NCBI GenBank assembly: GCA_023459215.1
Contig: JAEWVF010000024.1
Location: forward strand, 1-20,059
Reading direction: 5' to 3'
Length of the DNA: 20,059 nt
From: Chloroflexota bacterium
GTDB taxonomy: Bacteria > Chloroflexota > Anaerolineae > Anaerolineales > Villigracilaceae
Below, piece by piece: positions 7,699 to 15,116 of this stretch. Under the pieces are notes generated by a model. The model had not been told where the DNA came from, made no database searches, and saw nothing but the letters and a program-made list of their open reading frames with translations. Position 1 is the first letter of the stretch; the number at the start of each line of letters is the position of its first letter. A program made the position numbers and the translations under genes.

Positions 7699-8772
7699 CT
7701 AAGGTAACTGCGAACCAATTTCAAGGAGCGCTTCAGCCGCGAAGGATGGTTCATAAAACTTCTCAGGTTCAACAACCTGGTCGAGCAGTTCCCGCTCCAG
7801 CAAGAAATTCTGATACTCCATCAACGATGGCACGTTGACAACACCATCTGGAGATGCGTTCGACCAGCACAGCTTCTTTACCAAATCGGCCGGTAGCCCG
7901 GTAAGCTCAGAAGCCAGGGCAACATTGCTCTCGGTTGGTCCTTCCAGGTATTTGCGAACAGCTTTTAGATACGCAATGGCAAAGCCCTTACCAACCTCCG
8001 GATTCTCCAAAATCCTTGGGCCAACAACGATCATGCTGCTCGTCAGCCCGGGAACATACTGTTCGGCAAAATCGAGAATACTGATATCCCCTTTCGCTGT
8101 CATGCGAGTCACAGAAGGTTCAACTGCGTAAACAATATCAACCTGGCCATTTCGTAAAGCTTCTTCCTGAGCAGCAGAATCGACAACAACAGTGTTCATT
8201 TCATCAACTGTTAAACCGGATGGCGCCAGGGTGCGCGCCAATACAAAACCAGGCACACTATTCAAAGCCTGCGTTGAAATAACCATACGAGCATCAACCC
8301 AACTCTTCTTATCTGCATATTTGCCTGCCTGAACATCTTCGGTGCGAGCGAGATAAGCCACAGTTGCGCAATCTTTTACCACAAAATCGGTTAAGGGCAA
8401 AACAAGCTTTATATTGCTCTCTTTTGCGACTGCATTGAAAAAACCCGCATTCGGTGACGGTGCCGCAGCATCCAGTTCGCCGGCAACAAGAAGCGGAATC
8501 ATCTCGTTGGTGTTTGCAAAGGGAATAAATTCCACATCCAGGTTCTGTTCAGCAAAGTAACCGTCATTCTGGGCAATCATCAGCACGGTATTTGATAAAT
8601 AAGGGATAATCGATACTTTGAGCTTGAATGGCTCATCTGTGCCCACGGTGGGAAGCGCCTCATTTTCGACAAGTTCAGGAAGTTGCGTTGAGACTGGAGA
8701 GCCACAAGCACTTAAGACAAGAGACAAAAGCGTTATCCCAATAACTACCTTTGTAATTTTGTTCATTCTCAT
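7699..8772 (-). CDS. ABC importer substrate-binding lipoprotein, SsuA/NMT1-THI5-like
   Basis: A periplasm- or surface-anchored solute-binding protein of the nitrate/sulfonate/taurine/thiamine-precursor type (NMT1-like, 357 residues). The N-terminus is a lipoprotein signal: basic MRMNKITK, a hydrophobic run, and the lipobox LSAC with Cys23. The mature part begins FKLKVSIIPYLSNTVLMIAQNDGYFAEQNLDVEF, the usual opening of this family, followed by AGELDAAAPSPNAGFFNAV and ALRNGQVDIVYAVEPS. The ATG at 8772 is chosen because AAGGAG lies 7 bases upstream and the signal peptide starts there; an in-frame ATG at 8880 would run back into the neighbouring gene. It lies 38 bases after the A-T-LPLAT stop with no visible terminator between, so the two may be co-transcribed. 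A matching permease and ATPase lie far away at 18276-19843. The ligand is unknown. Confidence 0.87.
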   Translation of the reverse strand: MRMNKITKVVIGITLLSLVLSACGSPVSTQLPELVENEALPTVGTDEPFKLKVSIIPYLSNTVLMIAQNDGYFAEQNLDVEFIPFANTNEMIPLLVAGELDAAAPSPNAGFFNAVAKESNIKLVLPLTDFVVKDCATVAYLARTEDVQAGKYADKKSWVDARMVISTQALNSVPGFVLARTLAPSGLTVDEMNTVVVDSAAQEEALRNGQVDIVYAVEPSVTRMTAKGDISILDFAEQYVPGLTSSMIVVGPRILENPEVGKGFAIAYLKAVRKYLEGPTESNVALASELTGLPADLVKKLCWSNASPDGVVNVPSLMEYQNFLLERELLDQVVEPEKFYEPSFAAEALLEIGSQLP

Positions 8773-8779
8773 AAATTTT

Positions 8780-8785
8780 CTCCTT
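8780..8785 (-). promoter_or_regulatory. Ribosome-binding site of the binding-protein gene
   Basis: On the minus strand AAGGAG precedes the ATG at 8772 by 7 bases. It decides between the in-frame starts at 8772 and 8880. Confidence 0.75.
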
Positions 8786-8810
8786 ATAAAAACAAAAATT
8801 AAAATACGAA

Positions 8811-11792
8811 TTATTGGCTTGGTTCCTGGGTTGGCTCGCCAATACGGGATGTTTCCAGATGATTTTGCATAATTTTCCAACGCAGAGATTCGGGAAAATG
8901 CGTAAAAGCCGAACTGAGATACTCTGCAAACTGGCTCATGTAGTTCTGGACGCGTGTCTCATGGTCAAAATGGGTTTCGAGACTACTGAATGGCTCCAAA
9001 AACTGAACAGAGCTCCGCCCACCCGGAAGCAGTGTGGATATTACCGGCACAACCGGCGCGCCGGTACGGCTTGCCAGGTCAGCCCAACCGGTGCGCGTCA
9101 AGTAATGCCGCCCACAAACATCCAGGGGCCACTCGCCGCGCGATGTAAAACCATTGTCAACAAAAGCCACAACCACTTCCCCTGCTTGTAAGGCTCGGTA
9201 GCCCTGAACCATAACATCAGAGCCGTAACGGGCCTGCTTCGCTCCTTGCAGGGAGGCGACCTCGTGCCGCATCTGACGCCTGGGGCCGGAATCAACGCGC
9301 ATGCTGACTCGTGGGCTGAGTACCAGCGCGGCAGGTTTTCCCAGCCACTGGGGCATTAGCAAAGATGGGAGCCGCGCCATTGTGCCATGGTAAGCCAGCA
9401 CGATCAATCCCCGTCCCCGGCCGTGGGCTGCCTGAAGGTTTTCAAGGCCAGAAATAGTTAGAAACTTTTGCGCGAAGTTCGACTCTGGCTGGGCGATGAT
9501 CGGGGCAAATGTTCGCCAAAACAAGTACGGAGAGTCTGTATAGCGACTCAATTGCCCCTTTTCTTCATCTCCATGCTTGAGTTCAGGAGCATGACTGGCC
9601 AAAATATTACCAGCCAGAGCCATTAAAAAAGTCTCTGGAGCATTCAGGGAATTCTGTCTTACGTCTCCGAAAAAGGCGGAAAAGATTTCTTTCTCGCGAG
9701 CATAAAGCATGTTCTGTGTCATGGGTCGTCCGGCCCAATCCATCAGCCACTGCAGGCCATCACCATAAGACTGAGACAGCATCCGTGCTTCGATCAATCG
9801 GCGAAACTGCCTGACGGATGTGTTAAAAATGCGATCCAGCGTAATACGATCATGGGTAAAGTGTGCCCAACGTTGCCCGAAATATTGCAATTTGGTTTGG
9901 ATTCGATATTTATTTTGGCGTGAAGTCCCGCTCTCCAGCCAGGCTGTCGGATCGGAATTAGTAACGGGCTGTAAGAGCTGCGCCAAGGAAGCAATGGTTG
10001 GCAACTTGAAAAACTGTTGTGGAACAGCAGCATCGAAATATTTTTCAACTTCCATGATCATTTGCATACTCATCAGGGAATCGCCGCCCAGTTCAAAAAA
10101 ACTATCATCGATACCCACGGTTTGGATTCCCAGAACAGATTCCCAAATCCGAACCAGTTCAACTTCCGAGTCGGTTTGAGGAGCACGATAAGGAACATCC
10201 AATGCCGGACGCTGAGATGTGGGCACCGGTAGGGCTTTGCGGTCAGGTTTGCCCGTTGGCGTCAACGGCACCGATTCGATCACTTGCAAAATGGAGGGGA
10301 TCATGTAATTCGGCAGATCTGCCCCTAATTGCTTACGCACCTGCTCAAGATGAATCTCATGCTCGGCTTCAAGCACAAGAAAACCAACCAGGCGTTTGTT
10401 GCCGCTCGGCAAAGTTTGAACTGTTGCTGCAGCGTTCCGAACATTTGGCAGATTCTTCAAGGCTTTCTCAACAGCTTCCAGTTCGATGGTATATCCGCGC
10501 ACTTTAACCCGAAAATCCTTGCGTCCAAGGAATTCAACCGAGCCATCCGGCAAAATGCGCCCCATGTCTCCAGTATAGTACAGCCTGTCCCCGCTGCCAT
10601 CCGCGACGATTTCGAAGCGCGCGGCAGTTTGAACCGGATCGTTAATATAACCCGCAGCCAGGTAGCGGCTGCGAATTGCCAGTTCGCCCTTCTGCCCTGC
10701 CGCAAGGGGCTGACGGTTTTCGTCAACAACTAAAACATCTACCAATTTCGGCGGAAAACCGGCCGGGTTTGTTTCGCCATCCCAGGCCTGACCGGCTTGA
10801 ACCCTGAACATTGCATAATTTCCAGCTTCGTTGGATGCCAACCGAATATTCAATTTGCCACCTGGGAGCATAAAGGCCAGCACACGTTCTATCTCGCGGC
10901 GTTTGAAAGCTTCACCGCCTGTATCAACCAGGCGAAGCGATTCGATGACCCCAAATTCTTCAGGAAGGCTGAGCAGGCTGCGAACCAGCCCGGCAGAAGC
11001 GCGCGCAATGCTGATGCAGTCTTCTTGCAACCAACGATAAAACGCGAGCGGATTTGCAAGCGCCTCAGTTCGACGGTAAATAGTCACTCCATTCAAGAGT
11101 GCCCCCAGCGTGGAGGTGAGCGACATTCCGAGAGAAACCGGCATCGTCAGGGTAATGCGATCGCAGGGAACAAAGCCCAGATCAACCGACGATATATATG
11201 CCGAATGCAATATGACTCCGTGGGTACGCAGCACTCCCCGTGGCTTGCCTGTTGACCCAGAAGTAAAATAGACAGAATGGTAAGAGTCGGCATCCAAAAT
11301 AGGAATTTGATATTCTTTGGGTGCATCGGGAATATCATCAACAAAAAGGATTTTTATCTCATGCTGGGCAAATTGAATCAGATTCCTGGCTGCATCAGCA
11401 TAACGGAGGGATGTTATCAGCGATCTGATCGGATATTCAGCAAAATAAGACTGCGGCTGAGCCATGCCCTGGAGTGGGTCAAAAGCCACATAATAGTGTC
11501 CGGCAAGGACAACCCCCATCAACCCAAGAAGTTCAGTCCAATCCGCATCTAGCAGCAAAGCCACCATCTGCTGTTCATGCTGCGCATCAGAACCAAGATC
11601 AATAGCCAGAGCGGCAGCAAGACGCTTGCCATTTTCAAACAACTGCGCATACGAAACATCCGAATGAGGGTCGTGGTATGCAAGGTGCCCTTCAGGCAAG
11701 TTCTCGATTACTTTTTCGAGTCGTTCATTCAGCGAACCATGTATCTCATCGATCGCAAAAGGAATGGGCTGGGACAAGTTAGAATTTTTCAT
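8811..11792 (-). CDS. NRPS-like adenylation–carrier–LPLAT (HtrB-like) acyltransferase fusion
   Basis: A 993-residue three-part enzyme. Residues about 20-520 are an ANL-superfamily adenylation domain: A3 loop SGSTGKPRG (178-186), A7 YYTGDMGRILPDG (Asp409), A8-like FRVKVRGYTIELEAVE, and A10 TPTGKPDRKALP (Lys515). Residues about 535-605 are an acyl/peptidyl carrier domain with FFELGGDSLMSM (phosphopantetheine Ser572). Residues about 640-980 resemble the lysophospholipid/lipid A acyltransferase (LPLAT, HtrB/WaaM) fold: LIVLAYHGTMARL (His802), later GEVVVAFVDNGF and LASRTGAPVVPVIS. Gly222 stands where NRPS domains keep the amino-group-binding Asp, and the LPLAT HX4D/E acid is Arg807. The ATG at 11792 (MKNSNLSQ) is chosen; the frame stays open to 12179, but that extension covers the promoter and the exporter gene. 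It plausibly activates an acid, loads it and transfers it to a glycan or lipid. The substrates are unknown. Confidence 0.8.
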   Translation of the reverse strand: MKNSNLSQPIPFAIDEIHGSLNERLEKVIENLPEGHLAYHDPHSDVSYAQLFENGKRLAAALAIDLGSDAQHEQQMVALLLDADWTELLGLMGVVLAGHYYVAFDPLQGMAQPQSYFAEYPIRSLITSLRYADAARNLIQFAQHEIKILFVDDIPDAPKEYQIPILDADSYHSVYFTSGSTGKPRGVLRTHGVILHSAYISSVDLGFVPCDRITLTMPVSLGMSLTSTLGALLNGVTIYRRTEALANPLAFYRWLQEDCISIARASAGLVRSLLSLPEEFGVIESLRLVDTGGEAFKRREIERVLAFMLPGGKLNIRLASNEAGNYAMFRVQAGQAWDGETNPAGFPPKLVDVLVVDENRQPLAAGQKGELAIRSRYLAAGYINDPVQTAARFEIVADGSGDRLYYTGDMGRILPDGSVEFLGRKDFRVKVRGYTIELEAVEKALKNLPNVRNAAATVQTLPSGNKRLVGFLVLEAEHEIHLEQVRKQLGADLPNYMIPSILQVIESVPLTPTGKPDRKALPVPTSQRPALDVPYRAPQTDSEVELVRIWESVLGIQTVGIDDSFFELGGDSLMSMQMIMEVEKYFDAAVPQQFFKLPTIASLAQLLQPVTNSDPTAWLESGTSRQNKYRIQTKLQYFGQRWAHFTHDRITLDRIFNTSVRQFRRLIEARMLSQSYGDGLQWLMDWAGRPMTQNMLYAREKEIFSAFFGDVRQNSLNAPETFLMALAGNILASHAPELKHGDEEKGQLSRYTDSPYLFWRTFAPIIAQPESNFAQKFLTISGLENLQAAHGRGRGLIVLAYHGTMARLPSLLMPQWLGKPAALVLSPRVSMRVDSGPRRQMRHEVASLQGAKQARYGSDVMVQGYRALQAGEVVVAFVDNGFTSRGEWPLDVCGRHYLTRTGWADLASRTGAPVVPVISTLLPGGRSSVQFLEPFSSLETHFDHETRVQNYMSQFAEYLSSAFTHFPESLRWKIMQNHLETSRIGEPTQEPSQ

Positions 11793-11874
11793 TATTGGAA
11801 ACTGTACTTGAACAATCAACTCCTGAGACAAACACTTATCCCAGGAGCATGCAATAAAGGATTTCTGAAAAGTT

Positions 11875-11904
11875 TTGACGATTATATCGTTTGCAAAGTC
11901 TAAA
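11875..11904 (+). promoter_or_regulatory. Candidate promoter of the exporter operon
   Basis: On the plus strand TTGACG (11875-11880) and TCTAAA (11899-11904) are 18 bases apart, about 115 bases before the wzm-like ATG. A second possible pair is TTGCAA (11891-11896) and TAGATT (11913-11918), 16 bases apart. Both overlap the opposing promoter. The rest of the divergent gap 11793-12018 shows nothing else recognisable. Confidence 0.3.
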
Positions 11905-11909
11905 AGCAA
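11881..11909 (-). promoter_or_regulatory. Sigma-70-type promoter of the A-T-LPLAT gene
   Basis: On the minus strand TTGCTT (11909-11904) and a consensus TATAAT (11886-11881) are 17 bases apart. The transcript would start near 11874, giving a leader of about 82 bases. A small palindrome, ACGAT-TAT-ATCGT (11878-11890), covers the -10 element and could be an operator. Confidence 0.65.
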
Positions 11910-12018
11910 ATCTAGATTACAATTGTCGTAATAAAACCAGCGCAGCGAAAAACACATAAAATCTGGGGCCGCGCAGCAATTTTCATTTCCGACCCGGCAT
12001 TTCAGAAAAACAAACATT

Positions 12019-12891
12019 ATGATAAATCCAAGCGAACATGCATCTGCAGCCGGCCAGGCCGGCTCGTTCAGATTATCCGAGGTGGTTGTTGAGCCGCCAC
12101 ACAGGCTTATCAACCTGAACCTATCCGAGCTTTGGCGTTTTCGGGAATTATTATTTTTTTTCATCTGGCGCGACATCAAGGTGCGCTATAAGCAAACGTT
12201 ATTGGGGGTGACCTGGGCAGTTCTCCAGCCAGTGATCACAATGATCGTTTTCAGCGTAATTTTTGGCCGGCTAGCCAACATGTCCACAGGGGATATTCCT
12301 TATCCGATCTTCTTGTATGCCGGATTGTTACCCTGGCAGCTTTTCTCTCGGGCCCTGACTGAAGCGGCATCTTCCCTGATCCTTAATCAGAACATGGTTA
12401 CGAAAGTTTATTTTCCCCGTTCGATTTTGCCAGCATCGTCCGTGCTGGGCGGATTGGCCGATTTCGGAATTGCTTTCATTATTTTGCTGGGCCTGATGAT
12501 CTACTACCAAGTGCCCTTTTCGTGGCAGTTGCTGTTACTTCCTTTTTTTATTATCATCGCGATTTTTACTGCCCTGGCGATCAGCCTGTGGCTTTCAGCG
12601 CTGGTTGTGCGCTATCGTGACATCAAATTCATCACTCCATTCCTGGTGCAAATCTGGCTGTTTGTCACCCCGGTGGTATATCCCAGCACCATCATCCCTC
12701 AAGACTGGCTATGGCTATATAACCTGAATCCCATGAATAGCGTTGTCGCTGGCTTTCGGTGGGCTATTTATGGAGCGCCCTTTTCAGGTGGCTACTGGCT
12801 GTTGATTTCAGCCGCTATGATTGTTGCACTTTTGATCAGCGGCATAATGTTTTTCCAGCACATGGAATTGACGTTTGCGGTTCTAATATGA
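12019..12891 (+). CDS. wzm: ABC-2 polysaccharide exporter permease, Wzm-like
   Basis: The membrane subunit of an ABC-2-type exporter for O-antigen, capsule or teichoic-acid-like polysaccharides (Wzm/KpsM/TagG family), 290 residues. After a hydrophilic N-terminus comes LWRFRELLFFFIWRDIKVRYKQTLLGVTWAVLQP split over the interface helix, the hallmark opening of the family, then about six membrane segments. The conserved later loop RYRDIKFITPFLVQIWLFVTPVVYP and the NPMNSVVAGFRWA segment are present. The ATG at 12019 lacks a clear Shine-Dalgarno (AGAAAAA only) and is first after the divergent promoter region. The gene ends in an ATGA overlap with the ATPase gene, as expected for subunits made in fixed ratio. 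It would carry undecaprenyl- or lipid-linked glycan across the cytoplasmic membrane. Confidence 0.92.
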   Translation: MINPSEHASAAGQAGSFRLSEVVVEPPHRLINLNLSELWRFRELLFFFIWRDIKVRYKQTLLGVTWAVLQPVITMIVFSVIFGRLANMSTGDIPYPIFLYAGLLPWQLFSRALTEAASSLILNQNMVTKVYFPRSILPASSVLGGLADFGIAFIILLGLMIYYQVPFSWQLLLLPFFIIIAIFTALAISLWLSALVVRYRDIKFITPFLVQIWLFVTPVVYPSTIIPQDWLWLYNLNPMNSVVAGFRWAIYGAPFSGGYWLLISAAMIVALLISGIMFFQHMELTFAVLI

Positions 12892-14213
12892 CAAACTATG
12901 CCATTCGAATTGAAAAAATAAGCAAACGCTATCGTATTGGGCGAAAACTGCGAAACCAAAACTTTACCGAAACATTGCAGAGTGATTTCGGCAATGCGGT
13001 TCGTTCCATTTCGCAAAGATTTATGGGGAAAGAAGAAAACAGCAATCAGCCTTCGATATGGGCGCTTCAAAACGTCTGTTTCGATGTTAAAGAAGGCGAA
13101 TCCGTGGGCATTATTGGTAATAACGGATCAGGCAAAACCACCTTGCTTAAGATTCTCTCGCGGATAACCACTCCAACCCGAGGAAAAGCGCGGCTCTGGG
13201 GTCGAGTTGGCTCTTTGCTCGAAGTCGGCACCGGCTTCCATCCCGAGTTAACTGGGCGGGAAAACATTTATCTTAACGGTTCCATATTGGGGATGCGCAG
13301 AAGGGAAATTAGTGCCAAGCTTGATGAAATTGTTGACTTCTCAGAAATAGAGGAGTTTTTGGATACGCCAGTGAAATTCTATTCAAGCGGAATGCGTATG
13401 CGACTGGCCTTTTCTGTGGCTGCCCACCTCGAACCGGAAATTTTGCTCGTCGATGAAGTCTTGGCGGTCGGCGATATCGCTTTTCAACGAAAGAGCCTAA
13501 AAAAAATGGGCAGCGCTATTCAGGGTGGCCGCACAGTTTTATTTGTCAGTCATAATATGGCTGCGATCAAGGCTTTGTGCCAAACCGGTGCTTTTCTGGA
13601 GCGCGGTGAACTCAAATACCACGGCGAGGTAGCTTCGGCAGTTGATGCCTATCTCAACCAGGGCGCGCTTCAGCAGGCAACAATGGTGCAGCGCCAGGCG
13701 AATCCTGCTCTGACGGTTCAGTTTATGCAAATTAAAGCGGTTTTTGAAAATACGCTTTCCGCCGGTCGCTTTGGGCATGATGATGCAGTCAGCTTTGAAA
13801 TCACGGTCGATGTGCGCGAACTATCCTACCGCACTTATTTACGGATGTATATTCTTGAAGAAAGCCTTGATATTTTGCTGGCCACATATGATGTCGAAAT
13901 GGATCAAGCCAGCTTTACATCCCGCAAACCGGGCAGTTACACTTACCGTGTCCAACTTCCAAAACAACTATTAGCGCCCGGCAATTATCGGGTTAGCCTG
14001 TACGCAATCATGCGTCACAACCGTTTCGAAACAATCCTTGACCGTATCGAGCATGTTTGCCCGTTTGAAGTGGTGGACAATGGAAGTTTTCTGGCCCAGG
14101 CAGGTATCCAGTGGAAGGGGCATATCGCAATGCCCTCCAATTGGGAAGTACTCGACTGCCAGCCCTTAGATAAGAAATCTGAAACAGCCAAAACAGGGTA
14201 TATTTCTGCATGA
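12888..14213 (+). CDS. wzt: ABC polysaccharide exporter ATPase, Wzt-like with C-terminal domain
   Basis: The nucleotide-binding subunit paired with the preceding permease, 441 residues. The ATPase part holds Walker A GNNGSGKT (77-84), the exporter-type signature YSSGM (165-169), Walker B ILLVDE (185-190) and H-loop His222. It also has LEVGTGFHPELTGRENIYLNG, a stretch conserved in the Wzt/KpsT/TagH group. Residues about 262-441 form an extra beta-rich domain like the Wzt C-terminal glycan-binding domain, which in characterised systems recognises a terminal modification of the finished chain. The ATG at 12888 overlaps the permease stop as ATGA; an in-frame upstream start (12759) lies inside the permease and is rejected. 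It overlaps the next gene by ATGA too. The presence of the C-terminal domain suggests that export is coupled to chain termination (inference). Confidence 0.92.
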   Translation: MTNYAIRIEKISKRYRIGRKLRNQNFTETLQSDFGNAVRSISQRFMGKEENSNQPSIWALQNVCFDVKEGESVGIIGNNGSGKTTLLKILSRITTPTRGKARLWGRVGSLLEVGTGFHPELTGRENIYLNGSILGMRRREISAKLDEIVDFSEIEEFLDTPVKFYSSGMRMRLAFSVAAHLEPEILLVDEVLAVGDIAFQRKSLKKMGSAIQGGRTVLFVSHNMAAIKALCQTGAFLERGELKYHGEVASAVDAYLNQGALQQATMVQRQANPALTVQFMQIKAVFENTLSAGRFGHDDAVSFEITVDVRELSYRTYLRMYILEESLDILLATYDVEMDQASFTSRKPGSYTYRVQLPKQLLAPGNYRVSLYAIMRHNRFETILDRIEHVCPFEVVDNGSFLAQAGIQWKGHIAMPSNWEVLDCQPLDKKSETAKTGYISA

Positions 14214-15115
14214 CCGAGCTTGTCACCGTTATCATCCCAGCTTACAACCGGGCCAAAACGCTCGGCCGCGCTATAGACAGCGTTCTGACTCAAAGCTTTA
14301 AAGATTTCAAGTTGCTGATCGTAGACGACGGCTCTAGTGATGAAACCTTGCAAATCGCACAATCATATCAAGACTCTCGAGTTCGTTGCATCGTGCATTC
14401 ATCCAACATGGGATCCGGAGCCGCCAGGAATACAGGAATTCAAGAAGCAACCACAAAATGGTTGGCTTTTTTAGATTCGGACGATTTCTGGCATGCAGAT
14501 AAGTTACGAACTCAGATGGATTTTATCGAGCAGCATCCGAATATCATGGGCTGCACAACAGGCTATTTTCATGTTCGCGAAAACAACACGAAACAGATCA
14601 TCCCTTCTGCGCGCCAGGCCGAGCATCGCCAGATCTTATTTCACGATATCCTGCATATGGGCACCACTCTCCTGGTAAGGCGAGCAGCTTTTGAGCGCCT
14701 GGGTGGATTCGACCCTGCCTTGAGCCGGGGCCAGGATAATGACTGGTTGCTTCGGCTGACGGCGGTCGAACGCTTGTTTGTTGTGCCGCATCCTCTGGCC
14801 TGGGTTTTCCAGCACACCCAGCGCTCAGCAGAACGACTGGAAAATTCCAGAATCATTATGCTCGAAAAACACGCTGCCGATTATGCGCGTTACGGATATT
14901 TATTCGCACACAGGAAAATTGCCCGTATGTGGGCAGATGTGGCCTACCAGTATGAACGAGAGGGCAATCGATCCAAAATGCGTGAATACGCCATGAAATC
15001 CCTGTTCAGTTTTCCGCTTCAAGCCCCGGGAATTTACCTGATCCTGCTTGATGCCCTGACCGGGCTCCGCATAAAGTCTCTGGCAACCGGGATCAAAAAG
15101 AAAGTCATCAAATAA
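14210..15115 (+). CDS. Family 2 glycosyltransferase
   Basis: A 301-residue GT-A fold inverting glycosyltransferase. Family features are the opening VTVIIPAYNRAKTLGRAIDSVLTQ split by the usual turn, LLIVDDGSSDETL (Asp39-Asp40), NMGSGAARNTGI, the metal-binding FLDSDDFW (Asp89, Asp91, Asp92), and a C-terminal GQDNDWLLRL that corresponds to the catalytic-base region. It has no convincing membrane helices. It would add one sugar from a nucleotide donor to the growing cytoplasmic lipid-linked glycan. The ATG overlaps the ATPase stop as ATGA, and the sulfotransferase gene starts one base after its stop. Donor and acceptor cannot be inferred. Confidence 0.88.
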   Translation: MTELVTVIIPAYNRAKTLGRAIDSVLTQSFKDFKLLIVDDGSSDETLQIAQSYQDSRVRCIVHSSNMGSGAARNTGIQEATTKWLAFLDSDDFWHADKLRTQMDFIEQHPNIMGCTTGYFHVRENNTKQIIPSARQAEHRQILFHDILHMGTTLLVRRAAFERLGGFDPALSRGQDNDWLLRLTAVERLFVVPHPLAWVFQHTQRSAERLENSRIIMLEKHAADYARYGYLFAHRKIARMWADVAYQYEREGNRSKMREYAMKSLFSFPLQAPGIYLILLDALTGLRIKSLATGIKKKVIK

Positions 15116-15116
15116 G

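Noticed and set aside
8773..8880. Longer N-terminus for the binding protein
   Set aside because: It would bury the lipoprotein signal peptide and ignore the AAGGAG at 8780-8785.
11793..12179. N-terminal extension of the A-T-LPLAT frame up to 12179
   Set aside because: The extra residues are Cys-rich and unlike any adenylation domain, overlap the exporter permease gene on the other strand, and cover the consensus promoter at 11881-11909.
12759..12887. Upstream start for the Wzt-like ATPase
   Set aside because: It lies inside the permease gene; the ATG at 12888 gives an ATGA overlap and the normal N-terminus MTNYAIRIEKISKRY.
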